NCBI GenBank assembly: GCA_964623635.1
Contig: CAZUUA010000070.1
Span: 1 to 6,594, forward strand
Direction: 5' to 3'
DNA: 6,594 bases
Source: UMGS1696 sp964623635
Lineage (GTDB): Bacteria > Bacillota > Clostridia > Oscillospirales > CAG-272
A program made the position numbers and the translations under genes. Shown here piece by piece: positions 1 through 5,111 of the stretch. The notes beneath the pieces are model-generated. The model did not search any database, was not told where the DNA came from, and saw only the letters and a program-made list of their open reading frames with translations. Within the stretch, counting starts at the first letter, position 1; each line of letters opens with the position of its first letter.

Positions 1-102
1 GCCATTGCCGCCGTAGACGTAATGCTTACAGAGGATGGCGTCAGAGCAGACTGTGCCGTGTATGCCTGTACGCAAAGTGGCGGCATGGTGGTGGAGAAAT
101 GA
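1..102 (+). CDS. C-terminal end of an unidentified protein (5' end outside window)
   Basis: Frame 1 is open from the first base to a TGA at 100-102 and gives 33 residues beginning AIAAVDVMLTEDG and ending GGMVVEK. I do not recognise the family. The fragment has ordinary amino acid composition and mostly G/C-ending codons like the genes downstream, which favours a real gene tail. Frame 3 is also open here (to 155) but reads as an implausible Arg/His/Trp-rich string. With so little sequence, the call that this is coding is only moderately supported. Confidence 0.4.
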   Translation, partial: AIAAVDVMLTEDGVRADCAVYACTQSGGMVVEK

Positions 103-147
103 GGGTGGATATTATGAAGTTGAGTAGTAGAGATAACCACCACCCTC
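87..147 (+). repeat. Inverted repeats around the end of the upstream gene
   Basis: GAGGGTGG at 101-108 is complementary to CCACCCTC at 140-147, an 8-bp stem with a 31-nt loop. The overlapping segment CCACCACC (137-144) can instead pair with GGTGGTGG at 87-94 inside the upstream coding end. The two stems are mutually exclusive because they share the same 3' arm. No run of T follows, so this is not a standard terminator. It could weakly terminate or stabilise the upstream transcript, or be chance. Confidence 0.3.
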
Positions 148-180
148 TGAAGTGAATCCAAAGGAAGAAGTCAGAAGTAG

Positions 181-209
181 TTGGTTATTTCAAAAAATAT
201 TTTAATAAT
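181..209 (+). promoter_or_regulatory. Possible promoter of the four-gene operon
   Basis: The gap turns sharply AT-rich from about 181. TTGGTT (181-186, 3 of 6 matches to the -35 consensus) is followed after 17 nt by AATAAT (204-209, 5 of 6 to the -10 consensus). Transcription would start near 216, leaving a 5' UTR of about 20 nt, too short for a riboswitch. In such AT-rich DNA several -10-like hexamers overlap (for example TTTAAT at 201-206), so the exact register is uncertain. Confidence 0.3.
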
Positions 210-235
210 ACATAAATACAAAAAGGATAACAATC

Positions 236-1537
236 ATGCAGATTTCTGAGAAGATCCGCCGTTTGGGAGACCAGGCAGAGCGGGATATGAAGGATATATT
301 TGACGACATCGACCGGATCGCACGGGTCAATACCGAGCACGTGCTGGACTGCTTCCGGGAGGCTGAGGTCAGCGAATCCCTGTTTGCGCCTTCCACCGGC
401 TATGGCTACGGCGATAGAGGGCGGGACACCATCGATGCATTGGCCGCCAAGATTTTCCGAGGCGACACCGGCTTTATGCGTCCCCAGCTCATTTCCGGCA
501 CCCACACCATCACCGTGGCGCTGTTCGGACTGCTGCGGCCGGGAGACGTGATGCTGTCTCTCACCGGCGTGCCCTACGATACACTGCTGGCGGTCATTGG
601 GCTGGACGGCAATCCGGGTGACGGTTCCCTGAAGGACTTCGGCGTGGACTTTGATCCCATTCCGTTGTTACCGAGTGCGTCGTCCGGCGAAGCTGCACGG
701 ATGGACTATGTGGGTCTCCGGGAAAAAATGACCCAGTACGGCAGCCGGGTCAAGATCGTGCATCTCCAGCGTTCCAAGGGCTATGCCGATCGTCCGACCC
801 TCACCGTGGCACAGATCCGGGAAGCCTGCGCCAATGTTCGCAAGATCGCCGCTGCGCTGAACATCCCGGCACCCTATGTGGTGGTGGACAACTGCTACGG
901 CGAATTTGTGGAGACCACTGAACCGCTGGGCGGCGCAGACGGTGTGGACATCCTCATGGGCTCTCTCATCAAAAATCCCGGCGGTGGTATGGCGGACATC
1001 GGCGGCTACATCGTGGGTACGCCCCGTGCCATCGAGCTGTGCGGTTATCGGCTCACCTGTCCCGGCGTGGGTCTGGATGCCGGTGCGTCTCTGGGGCAAA
1101 ACCGGAACCTGCTCCGGGGGCTGTTCTATGCACCCCACACGGTGGCACAGGCCATGAAGACTGCCCACCTGACCGCCTACGTGTTCGATGCGCTGGGCTA
1201 CAAGGTCTCGCCTGCGTGGAACCAGAGAAGAAGCGATATCATCCAAGCGGTAGAATGTGCCACCGGGGAAGGTCTGTGCGCCTTCTGTCAGGGGATCCAG
1301 GCCGCTTCTCCCATCGACTCCCACGTGATCCCGGAACCGTATGATATGCCCGGTTATCCCGATCCCGTGATCATGGCGGCCGGTGCCTTTGTGGGTGGTG
1401 CGTCCATTGAGCTGTCTGCCGATGGTCCCATGAGACCGCCGTACACTGCCTTTCTGCAAGGCGGTCTGACCTACGAAAGTGCCCGGTTGGGGATCCTGTC
1501 GGCAGCGGACAAGGTTGCCCGTGGACAGGAAAAGTGA
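236..1537 (+). CDS. Methionine gamma-lyase family PLP enzyme ('aluminium resistance' protein, YnbB-like)
   Basis: The 433-residue protein matches the Met_gamma_lyase family (Pfam PF06838, COG4100), cytosolic fold-type I PLP enzymes usually about 410-430 residues long. Visible family blocks are the TGYGYGDRGRD segment (54-64), GTHTITVALF (88-97), VVVDNCYGEFVE around D218, the usual aspartate facing the PLP pyridine nitrogen, and GSLIKNPGGG with K246 as the likely Schiff-base lysine. The C-terminal QGGLTYESARLGI block is also typical. Members are annotated as putative methionine gamma-lyases (methionine to methanethiol, 2-oxobutyrate and ammonia) or cystathionine beta-lyase-like; substrate is rarely proven and cannot be read from sequence. 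The ATG at 236 is supported by AAGGA at 223-227, 8 nt upstream. It is first in a compact operon with a HAD hydrolase and azlCD. I am sure of the family, much less of the reaction. Confidence 0.93.
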   Translation: MQISEKIRRLGDQAERDMKDIFDDIDRIARVNTEHVLDCFREAEVSESLFAPSTGYGYGDRGRDTIDALAAKIFRGDTGFMRPQLISGTHTITVALFGLLRPGDVMLSLTGVPYDTLLAVIGLDGNPGDGSLKDFGVDFDPIPLLPSASSGEAARMDYVGLREKMTQYGSRVKIVHLQRSKGYADRPTLTVAQIREACANVRKIAAALNIPAPYVVVDNCYGEFVETTEPLGGADGVDILMGSLIKNPGGGMADIGGYIVGTPRAIELCGYRLTCPGVGLDAGASLGQNRNLLRGLFYAPHTVAQAMKTAHLTAYVFDALGYKVSPAWNQRRSDIIQAVECATGEGLCAFCQGIQAASPIDSHVIPEPYDMPGYPDPVIMAAGAFVGGASIELSADGPMRPPYTAFLQGGLTYESARLGILSAADKVARGQEK

Positions 1538-1544
1538 GGGAACC

Positions 1545-2192
1545 ATGCAGCTCGTATTTGATTTGGATGGCACGTTGATCGATTCTTCCAAGGGGATCCT
1601 GGGCACACTGCGGTATACCTTTGATGTGATGGGTTTTCCGCTGCTGCCGGATATGGAAAAGTTCATTGGTCCGCCGCTGGAATGGGCATTCCGGGAATTC
1701 ATGGGCGTGGACGAAAAAACCGCCGTGGAAGCCACCAAGGTCTATCGCAAGGAGTACGCCGTTACCGGTGTGCTGGGGGTAGAAGTGTACGATGGGATCC
1801 CGGAAATGCTGGCAGCCTTGCAGAGCGCCGGACATAGTCTCCACGTGGCCACCTCCAAGCCGGAGCCCTTTGCCCTGCGCATTCTGGAAAACATCGACCT
1901 TGCAAACTATTTCACCCACATCTGCGGCGCCGGTCTGGATGGCACAAGAGCGAAAAAAGCCCTGGTGCTGGCAGAGCTGTTTCGCCGTGGCGGTGTGACG
2001 GAGCCAAATGCCAAGACCCTGTCCGACTGGCGCATGATCGGCGACCGGATCTATGACGTGGAAGGTGCGGCGGCCTTTGGACTGGGTACCATCGGCGTGA
2101 CCTGGGGCTTTGGCGAACCTGCCGAATTTGACAAGGCTGTGGCGGTGGTGGATTCTCCGGCAGCGCTGGTTGCGGAGGTATCCCGTGCCTGA
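1545..2192 (+). CDS. HAD-superfamily hydrolase (phosphoglycolate phosphatase/5'-nucleotidase-like)
   Basis: The 215-residue protein is a HAD_2-type phosphatase (Gph/COG0546 group). Motif I is FDLDGTL with nucleophile D6 and acid/base D8. A helical cap domain covers roughly residues 15-80 and includes the KFIGPPL segment often seen in these enzymes. Motif II is VATSKPE (T103/S104), the motif III lysine is K137 or K138, and motif IV is MIGDRIYDVEGA (D167, D171). All catalytic residues are present, so it should be an active Mg-dependent phosphatase on a small phosphorylated metabolite; the substrate cannot be inferred. The frame is open upstream to an in-frame ATG at 1479, but that would overlap the previous gene by 59 nt and add 22 non-HAD residues. 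ATG 1545 puts motif I at its usual N-terminal place and lies 7 nt after the previous stop, with a purine-rich GAGGG at 1536-1540. Confidence 0.9.
   Translation: MQLVFDLDGTLIDSSKGILGTLRYTFDVMGFPLLPDMEKFIGPPLEWAFREFMGVDEKTAVEATKVYRKEYAVTGVLGVEVYDGIPEMLAALQSAGHSLHVATSKPEPFALRILENIDLANYFTHICGAGLDGTRAKKALVLAELFRRGGVTEPNAKTLSDWRMIGDRIYDVEGAAAFGLGTIGVTWGFGEPAEFDKAVAVVDSPAALVAEVSRA
2174..2178 (+). promoter_or_regulatory. Ribosome binding site that fixes the azlC GTG start
   Basis: GGAGG at 2174-2178 lies inside the 3' end of the HAD gene, 6 nt before GTG 2185. It is the strongest Shine-Dalgarno sequence in the operon and decides the start: a TTG-initiated extension beginning at 2110 has no such site and would add 25 residues foreign to the AzlC family. 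The azlC start overlaps the HAD stop by 8 nt, which favours translational coupling. Confidence 0.8.
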
Positions 2193-2895
2193 GCAAAACG
2201 CAGATCTCCGAAAAGCGTTTGTTGCCACCTTGCCGGTGATGACCGGGTACGTGGTGCTCAGCATGGGCTTTGGCGTGGTACTGCGTGCCAAGGGCTATGG
2301 CGTACTGTGGGCTTTGGCCATGAGCGTTTGTATCTACGCCGGATCCATGCAGTATGCCACGCTGCAGCTGATGACCGGTGGTGCGTCGCTTTTGACGGCA
2401 GCCATCACCGCATTGGCCGTCAACGCCCGGCATTTGTTCTACGGCATCTCCATGGTGGAGCGGTATCGCCATGCCAAGGCCAAGGTGCTGCTCATGCTGA
2501 CGCTGACCGATGAGAACTATTCGCTGCTCTGTGACGACAACGCACTGCCGCCGGTGCAAAATCGGGAGAAATACTATTTGTACGTTTCGCTGCTCAATTA
2601 TCTCTATTGGATCGTGGGCAGTGTGGTGGGAAACCTGTTGGGGGCGGTGCTGCCGTTTTCCACCGAAGGCATCGATTTTGCCCTGACCGCACTGTTTCTG
2701 ACGATCTTTGTGGAGCAGTGGCTGCATACGAAAAACCACATTCCGGCGCTGATCGGTGTGGGCAGTGGGCTGGTTTGCCTGCTGTGCTTTGGAGCGGATG
2801 GATTTTTGATCCCCACCATGGTGTGTATTGCGCTGTTGCTGACCCTGCTGCGGCGAAAGCTGGACCCGGATCCGGAAGGAGAGAAGACGATATGA
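2185..2895 (+). CDS. azlC: AzlC family branched-chain amino acid exporter, large subunit
   Basis: The 236-residue integral membrane protein matches AzlC (PF03591), the large subunit of the LIV-E exporter family that includes BrnF of Corynebacterium, known there to export branched-chain amino acids and methionine. Family signatures are SMGFGVV (26-32), the IYAGSMQYATLQLM block (50-63; relatives have FAGSxQF) and NARHLFYGISM (80-90; relatives have NxRHLLYG). Further hydrophobic segments follow from about residue 130 to the end, before a short charged tail. Length is normal for the family. It starts at GTG with a strong ribosome binding site and ends in an ATGA overlap with azlD, its obligate small partner. 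No Lrp-type regulator such as AzlB is visible in the window. Substrate (Ile/Leu/Val/Met or analogues) is inferred from the family. Confidence 0.93.
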   Translation: MPEQNADLRKAFVATLPVMTGYVVLSMGFGVVLRAKGYGVLWALAMSVCIYAGSMQYATLQLMTGGASLLTAAITALAVNARHLFYGISMVERYRHAKAKVLLMLTLTDENYSLLCDDNALPPVQNREKYYLYVSLLNYLYWIVGSVVGNLLGAVLPFSTEGIDFALTALFLTIFVEQWLHTKNHIPALIGVGSGLVCLLCFGADGFLIPTMVCIALLLTLLRRKLDPDPEGEKTI

Positions 2896-3218
2896 CGACA
2901 CTGCATACGGCTGGGATCGTGACGGTGGTGGCTGTTGTCACGATCCTGCTGCGGGTACTGCCCTTTGTGATTTTTTCCGGCAAGCGCAAGACACCGGCGT
3001 ATATTTTGTATTTAGGTAAGGTGCTGCCCTGTGCCATCATGGGAATGCTGGTGGTGTTCTGCTTGAAGGGTACCACGATCACGACCTTCCCCTATGGACT
3101 CCCGGAAGCCATCGCCTGTGCCCTGGTGGTGCTCTTGCATCTGTGGAAACGGAACACGCTGGTCAGCATTTTGTGCGGCACGGTGTGCTATATGGTGCTG
3201 GTGCAAGTGGTGTTTTGA
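2892..3218 (+). CDS. azlD: AzlD family branched-chain amino acid exporter, small subunit
   Basis: The 108-residue hydrophobic protein matches AzlD (PF05437), partner of AzlC in the plasma membrane. Four membrane segments are visible at about residues 8-28, 40-58, 71-85 and 89-108. Family features include the RVLPF motif after the first helix (R21-F25), LPCAIMGMLVVFCL in the second, and the HLWKRNTLVSILCGT block (83-97). The frame is open far upstream, but the true start is ATG 2892: it overlaps the azlC stop in the classical ATGA arrangement and is preceded by AAGGAG at 2876-2881, 10 nt away. Length equals that of known AzlD proteins. It is the last gene of the operon; the first convincing terminator on this strand is 206 nt downstream. 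Confidence 0.93.
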   Translation: MTTLHTAGIVTVVAVVTILLRVLPFVIFSGKRKTPAYILYLGKVLPCAIMGMLVVFCLKGTTITTFPYGLPEAIACALVVLLHLWKRNTLVSILCGTVCYMVLVQVVF

Positions 3219-3281
3219 AGAGGGGACTTTTACATCTTGCAAGAAAAAATCCGGATATGCATATTGACAAATCCAATTACA

Positions 3282-3315
3282 TATTATCAGCAAGCACAAG
3301 TGCTTACTGATAATA
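3282..3315. repeat. 34-nt near-perfect palindrome (16-bp arms, 2-nt centre)
   Basis: The left arm 3282-3297 and right arm 3300-3315 are reverse complements except at 3291/3306, around a central AA. The arms read TATTATCAG-c-AAGCAC and GTGCTT-a-CTGATAATA. No T-run follows on either strand, so it is not a standard intrinsic terminator. It could be an RNA hairpin that protects the 3' end of azlD mRNA, a repetitive extragenic palindrome or MITE-like unit, or a protein-binding operator. Copy number elsewhere in the genome would separate these. Confidence 0.8.
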
Positions 3316-3424
3316 AAGATGTCAACAGTAAGTCCTGCCCAAGTGCCACTCTCGCAACGTATTACGTTGGGTAAGCGTCATGTACTGGCGTCACCGGTAG
3401 GCGATTGACTTCTTTTGCAAATAG

Positions 3425-3455
3425 AGCAGAGGGTAAATCCTCTGCTTTTTGTTTT
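3425..3455 (+). terminator. Intrinsic terminator, + strand
   Basis: AGCAGAGG (3425-3432) pairs perfectly with CCTCTGCT (3439-3446) around a 6-nt loop GTAAAT. The stem is followed by TTTTTGTTTT (3446-3455), so an RNA on the + strand would end in a U-rich tail. The opposite strand lacks a comparable U-run, so the signal is directional. It ends the azlCD transcript and/or an independent small RNA. Confidence 0.85.
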
Positions 3456-3476
3456 CTCCTATACGCAAAGAAACAG

Positions 3477-3537
3477 AAAAAGCCTCTCCGTGCGGATATA
3501 CCCGACCATCGGTACATATCACACGAAAAGGCTTTTT
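3477..3537 (-). terminator. Long intrinsic terminator of the antiporter gene
   Basis: AAAAAGCCT (3477-3485) and AGGCTTTTT (3529-3537) form a 9-bp outer stem with T-runs on both sides, so it can act in both directions. It starts 9 nt after the antiporter stop. The interior is also structured: 3489-3494 pairs with 3520-3525, ATAT (3496-3499) with ATAT (3516-3519), and CCGA (3502-3505) with TCGG (3509-3512). One inner pair is G-U in the - strand RNA but C/A in the + strand RNA, which points to the - strand as the functional one. Confidence 0.75.
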
Positions 3538-3545
3538 TATCATTC

Positions 3546-4823
3546 TTATTTTCCTTGTGCCAGCTTGGCTTTTTCTCGTTCGGGCATGGGCTTTTCCGGG
3601 ATCTCGCCGGCTTTTTCCAAGGCGATCTTGGTCAGCAGAGGACCTACCAGCTCATACACCAATACGGCAAACAGGCAGATGTTCCGGATGATCACACCCG
3701 CTTCGCCCAGACTCATGGCGGTCAGGGACATACCCAGGGACACACCCGCCTGAGGCAACAGCGTGATCCCCAGATATTTCTGGATCTGCGGTGCGCAGTG
3801 GGTGAACTTGCAGGAGATGGCGGCACCGGATATCTTCCCCATGGAGCGGAACAGGATGTATACCACACCGGCCAAGATGATCGCCCAATCGGCAAACACA
3901 TCAAAGTCCAGATCCGAGCCACTCAGCACGAAGAACAGCACCATCAGCGGCCCCGTCCAACGGTCGACTCTGTCCATCAGCTCCTCCGAGAAGTCACACA
4001 GGTTGCAGAATACTGTACCCATGGCCATGCACACCAGCAGCGACGAGAACCCAATGGTCACGGGGCCTACGGTGAAGTGCAGCTGAGACAGTGCCACGGA
4101 CAGGAACACAAAGGTCACGGAAATGCTCAGACGTTTGCTGCGGGAGTAGAAGAACTGCTCCGACCAATGGAAGGCCAGCCCGATCAACGCACCCAGACCC
4201 AGGGACGCCACCACTTCGATCAGCGGATCCACCAGCACGGACACCATGTCTACCTGTCCGTTCTCCAGTGCTCTGGCGATGCCAAAGGAAATGGCGAACA
4301 CCACCAGTCCCACCATGTCGTCCAGCGCCACCACCGGCAGCAGCACCCGGGTCAGGGGTCCTTCGGCCTTGTACTGCTTGACCACCATCAAGGTAGCAGC
4401 AGGAGCCGTAGCCGTAGCGATGGCACCCAGCGTGATGGCGGCAGACAGGGGCAGCTTATCCGGCATGATAAAGTGGAGGATGCACAGGGCAATGTCCACG
4501 AACACGGTCGCTACCACAGCCTGGAACACCGCAATGACAACCACTTTTTTCCCCACCTGTTTGAGTGCTTCCACACGGAATTCGTTGCCCATGGTGAAGG
4601 CGATGAACCCAAGTGCCACGTCCGAGAGAATTTTGAAGGACTCTACGTTTTCGAGAGACGTAAAGCCGATGCCTTCGATACCCAGCCGCCCCAGGCAGAA
4701 GGGCCCGATCAGAATACCAGCCACCAGATATGCGGTGACGGCAGGCAGATTCCATTTTTTAGTCACACGGGACATCATCAGCCCGGCGAACAGAGCAATA
4801 GACAACGCAAGCAGTGTCTGCAT
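3546..4823 (-). CDS. Cation:proton antiporter (CPA2/KefB-like membrane domain)
   Basis: The 425-residue protein is a Na+/H+ exchanger-family transporter (PF00999), with about 12 hydrophobic segments from residue 1 to about 400 and a short charged tail ending EREKAKLAQGK. The N-terminal LPAVTAYLVAGILIGP block (26-41) is typical of CPA2/KefB-like carriers. The ion-binding core is visible as the unwound ATATAPAATL segment (136-145) followed by VALDDMVGL with adjacent D168-D169, the Asp-Asp pair associated with electrogenic antiporters. No RCK/TrkA-N domain follows, unlike full KefB/KefC. The transported ion (Na+ or K+) cannot be read from sequence. ATG 4823 has AAGGA (- strand of 4834-4838) 10 nt upstream and its own promoter at 4944-4972; a terminator follows the stop. 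It is probably monocistronic and involved in pH or cation homeostasis. Confidence 0.9.
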   Translation of the reverse strand: MQTLLALSIALFAGLMMSRVTKKWNLPAVTAYLVAGILIGPFCLGRLGIEGIGFTSLENVESFKILSDVALGFIAFTMGNEFRVEALKQVGKKVVVIAVFQAVVATVFVDIALCILHFIMPDKLPLSAAITLGAIATATAPAATLMVVKQYKAEGPLTRVLLPVVALDDMVGLVVFAISFGIARALENGQVDMVSVLVDPLIEVVASLGLGALIGLAFHWSEQFFYSRSKRLSISVTFVFLSVALSQLHFTVGPVTIGFSSLLVCMAMGTVFCNLCDFSEELMDRVDRWTGPLMVLFFVLSGSDLDFDVFADWAIILAGVVYILFRSMGKISGAAISCKFTHCAPQIQKYLGITLLPQAGVSLGMSLTAMSLGEAGVIIRNICLFAVLVYELVGPLLTKIALEKAGEIPEKPMPEREKAKLAQGK

Positions 4824-4869
4824 ACAACAGTCGATCCTTTCTTTGCTGCGAAAATATGCATTTTGGTTT

Positions 4870-4909
4870 GTGCGGTATCCACGGCAAAAATCCCACCGGC
4901 ATACCGCAC
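4870..4909 (-). promoter_or_regulatory. Hairpin in the antiporter 5' leader
   Basis: On the - strand RNA, GTGCGGTAT (4909-4901) pairs perfectly with ATACCGCAC (4878-4870), 9 bp around a 22-nt loop. Within the loop CGG and CCG can add a short inner stem. It lies within the predicted 113-nt leader, about 46 nt before the start codon, and does not cover the ribosome binding site. No U-run follows, so it is not a ready-made attenuator. It may stabilise the mRNA or be a control element; no known riboswitch class was recognised. Confidence 0.45.
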
Positions 4910-4943
4910 GGACACAGGCGAATTCGACCTATGCCCATCCAGT

Positions 4944-4972
4944 ATTGTACACTTTTTGCGCCCGTTTTGCAA
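4944..4972 (-). promoter_or_regulatory. Promoter of the antiporter gene
   Basis: On the - strand TTGCAA (4972-4967) and TACAAT (4949-4944, 5 of 6 to the -10 consensus) are separated by exactly 17 nt. Transcription would start near 4937, giving a leader of about 113 nt before ATG 4823. This is the best vegetative-type promoter in the window. It lies within the stretch through which the frameshifted upstream ORF reads, which argues that stretch is not normally coding. Confidence 0.7.
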
Positions 4973-5044
4973 GAGGAAGAACAGGGAAAAGGGTACAAAA
5001 ATCCGGTGGGAATGTAGGGAGTTTGCACAAGTTTTGGTGAATGC

Positions 5045-5072
5045 TTTCCCGCATGCCAAGAAAACCGGGAAA
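5045..5072 (-). terminator. Weak hairpin after the solute-binding protein gene
   Basis: TTTCCCG (5045-5051) and CGGGAAA (5066-5072) form a 7-bp stem with a 14-nt loop, about 40 nt downstream of the expected stop of the binding protein gene. No T-run follows on the - strand, so termination is doubtful. It is the only hairpin candidate I see between this gene and the antiporter promoter, so some readthrough into the antiporter gene is possible. Confidence 0.25.
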
Positions 5073-5111
5073 ACGCACCAGGATTCTGGAAATTTATGGG
5101 TTTTGGAGCAG

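Larger units (their letters stand above)
3272..3455 (+). ncRNA. Candidate structured small RNA or long structured azlD 3' UTR
   Basis: The 3' end is firm: an intrinsic terminator at 3425-3455. The 5' end is a guess from a weak promoter, TTGCAA (3237-3242), 17 nt, CATATT (3260-3265), which would start an RNA near 3272 just before the large hairpin. Inside, AAGTC (3330-3334) pairs with GACTT (3407-3411), CTGCC (3335-3339) with GGTAG (3396-3400, one G-U), GTGCCA (3343-3348) with TGGCGT (3386-3391, two G-U), and CAACG (3355-3359) with CGTTG (3365-3369), a nested series like a folded RNA of about 130-180 nt. I could not match it to 6S, SRP, RNase P, tmRNA or a known riboswitch. It may equally be untranslated sequence of the azlCD transcript. 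Confidence 0.25.
3219..3545. other. Gene-free, palindrome-rich region between convergent genes
   Basis: These 327 nt separate azlD from the antiporter gene on the other strand. No ORF longer than about 30 codons has a credible ribosome binding site. It holds two perfect 10-bp palindromes, TCTTGCAAGA (3235-3244) and ATATGCATAT (3255-3264), then a 34-nt hairpin (3282-3315), outer complementary segments TTGACA (3264-3269) and TGTCAA (3320-3325), a + strand terminator (3425-3455) and a long - strand terminator (3477-3537). The proximal half is clearly AT-richer than the flanking genes. Confidence 0.8.

Noticed and set aside
99..155. 18-codon ORF with GGAG just upstream
   Set aside because: The GGAG is only 2 nt from the ATG, too close to work, and the product has no recognisable features.
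103..235. A riboswitch or T-box ahead of the operon
   Set aside because: The gap is only 133 nt, no T-box or SAM riboswitch motifs are visible, and the likely 5' UTR is about 20 nt.
668..1738. Long - strand frames opposite the lyase and HAD genes, including one at 1371-2291
   Set aside because: Both are antisense to genes with intact catalytic motifs and show Arg/His/Gly-rich shadow composition.
3257..3310. 17-codon ORF that could be a leader peptide
   Set aside because: There is no Shine-Dalgarno sequence, it sits inside palindromes, and no gene follows on the + strand for it to regulate.
3319..3408. 29-codon ORF starting ATG 3319 and ending shortly before the terminator
   Set aside because: It has no ribosome binding site at usable spacing, starts at the edge of a hairpin, and the same bases fit a nested RNA fold better.
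4759..5111. The 136-residue tail as a genuine C-terminal domain of the solute-binding protein
   Set aside because: It crosses a good promoter and the start of the next gene and has no domain-like composition, whereas a one-base correction restores a natural end.
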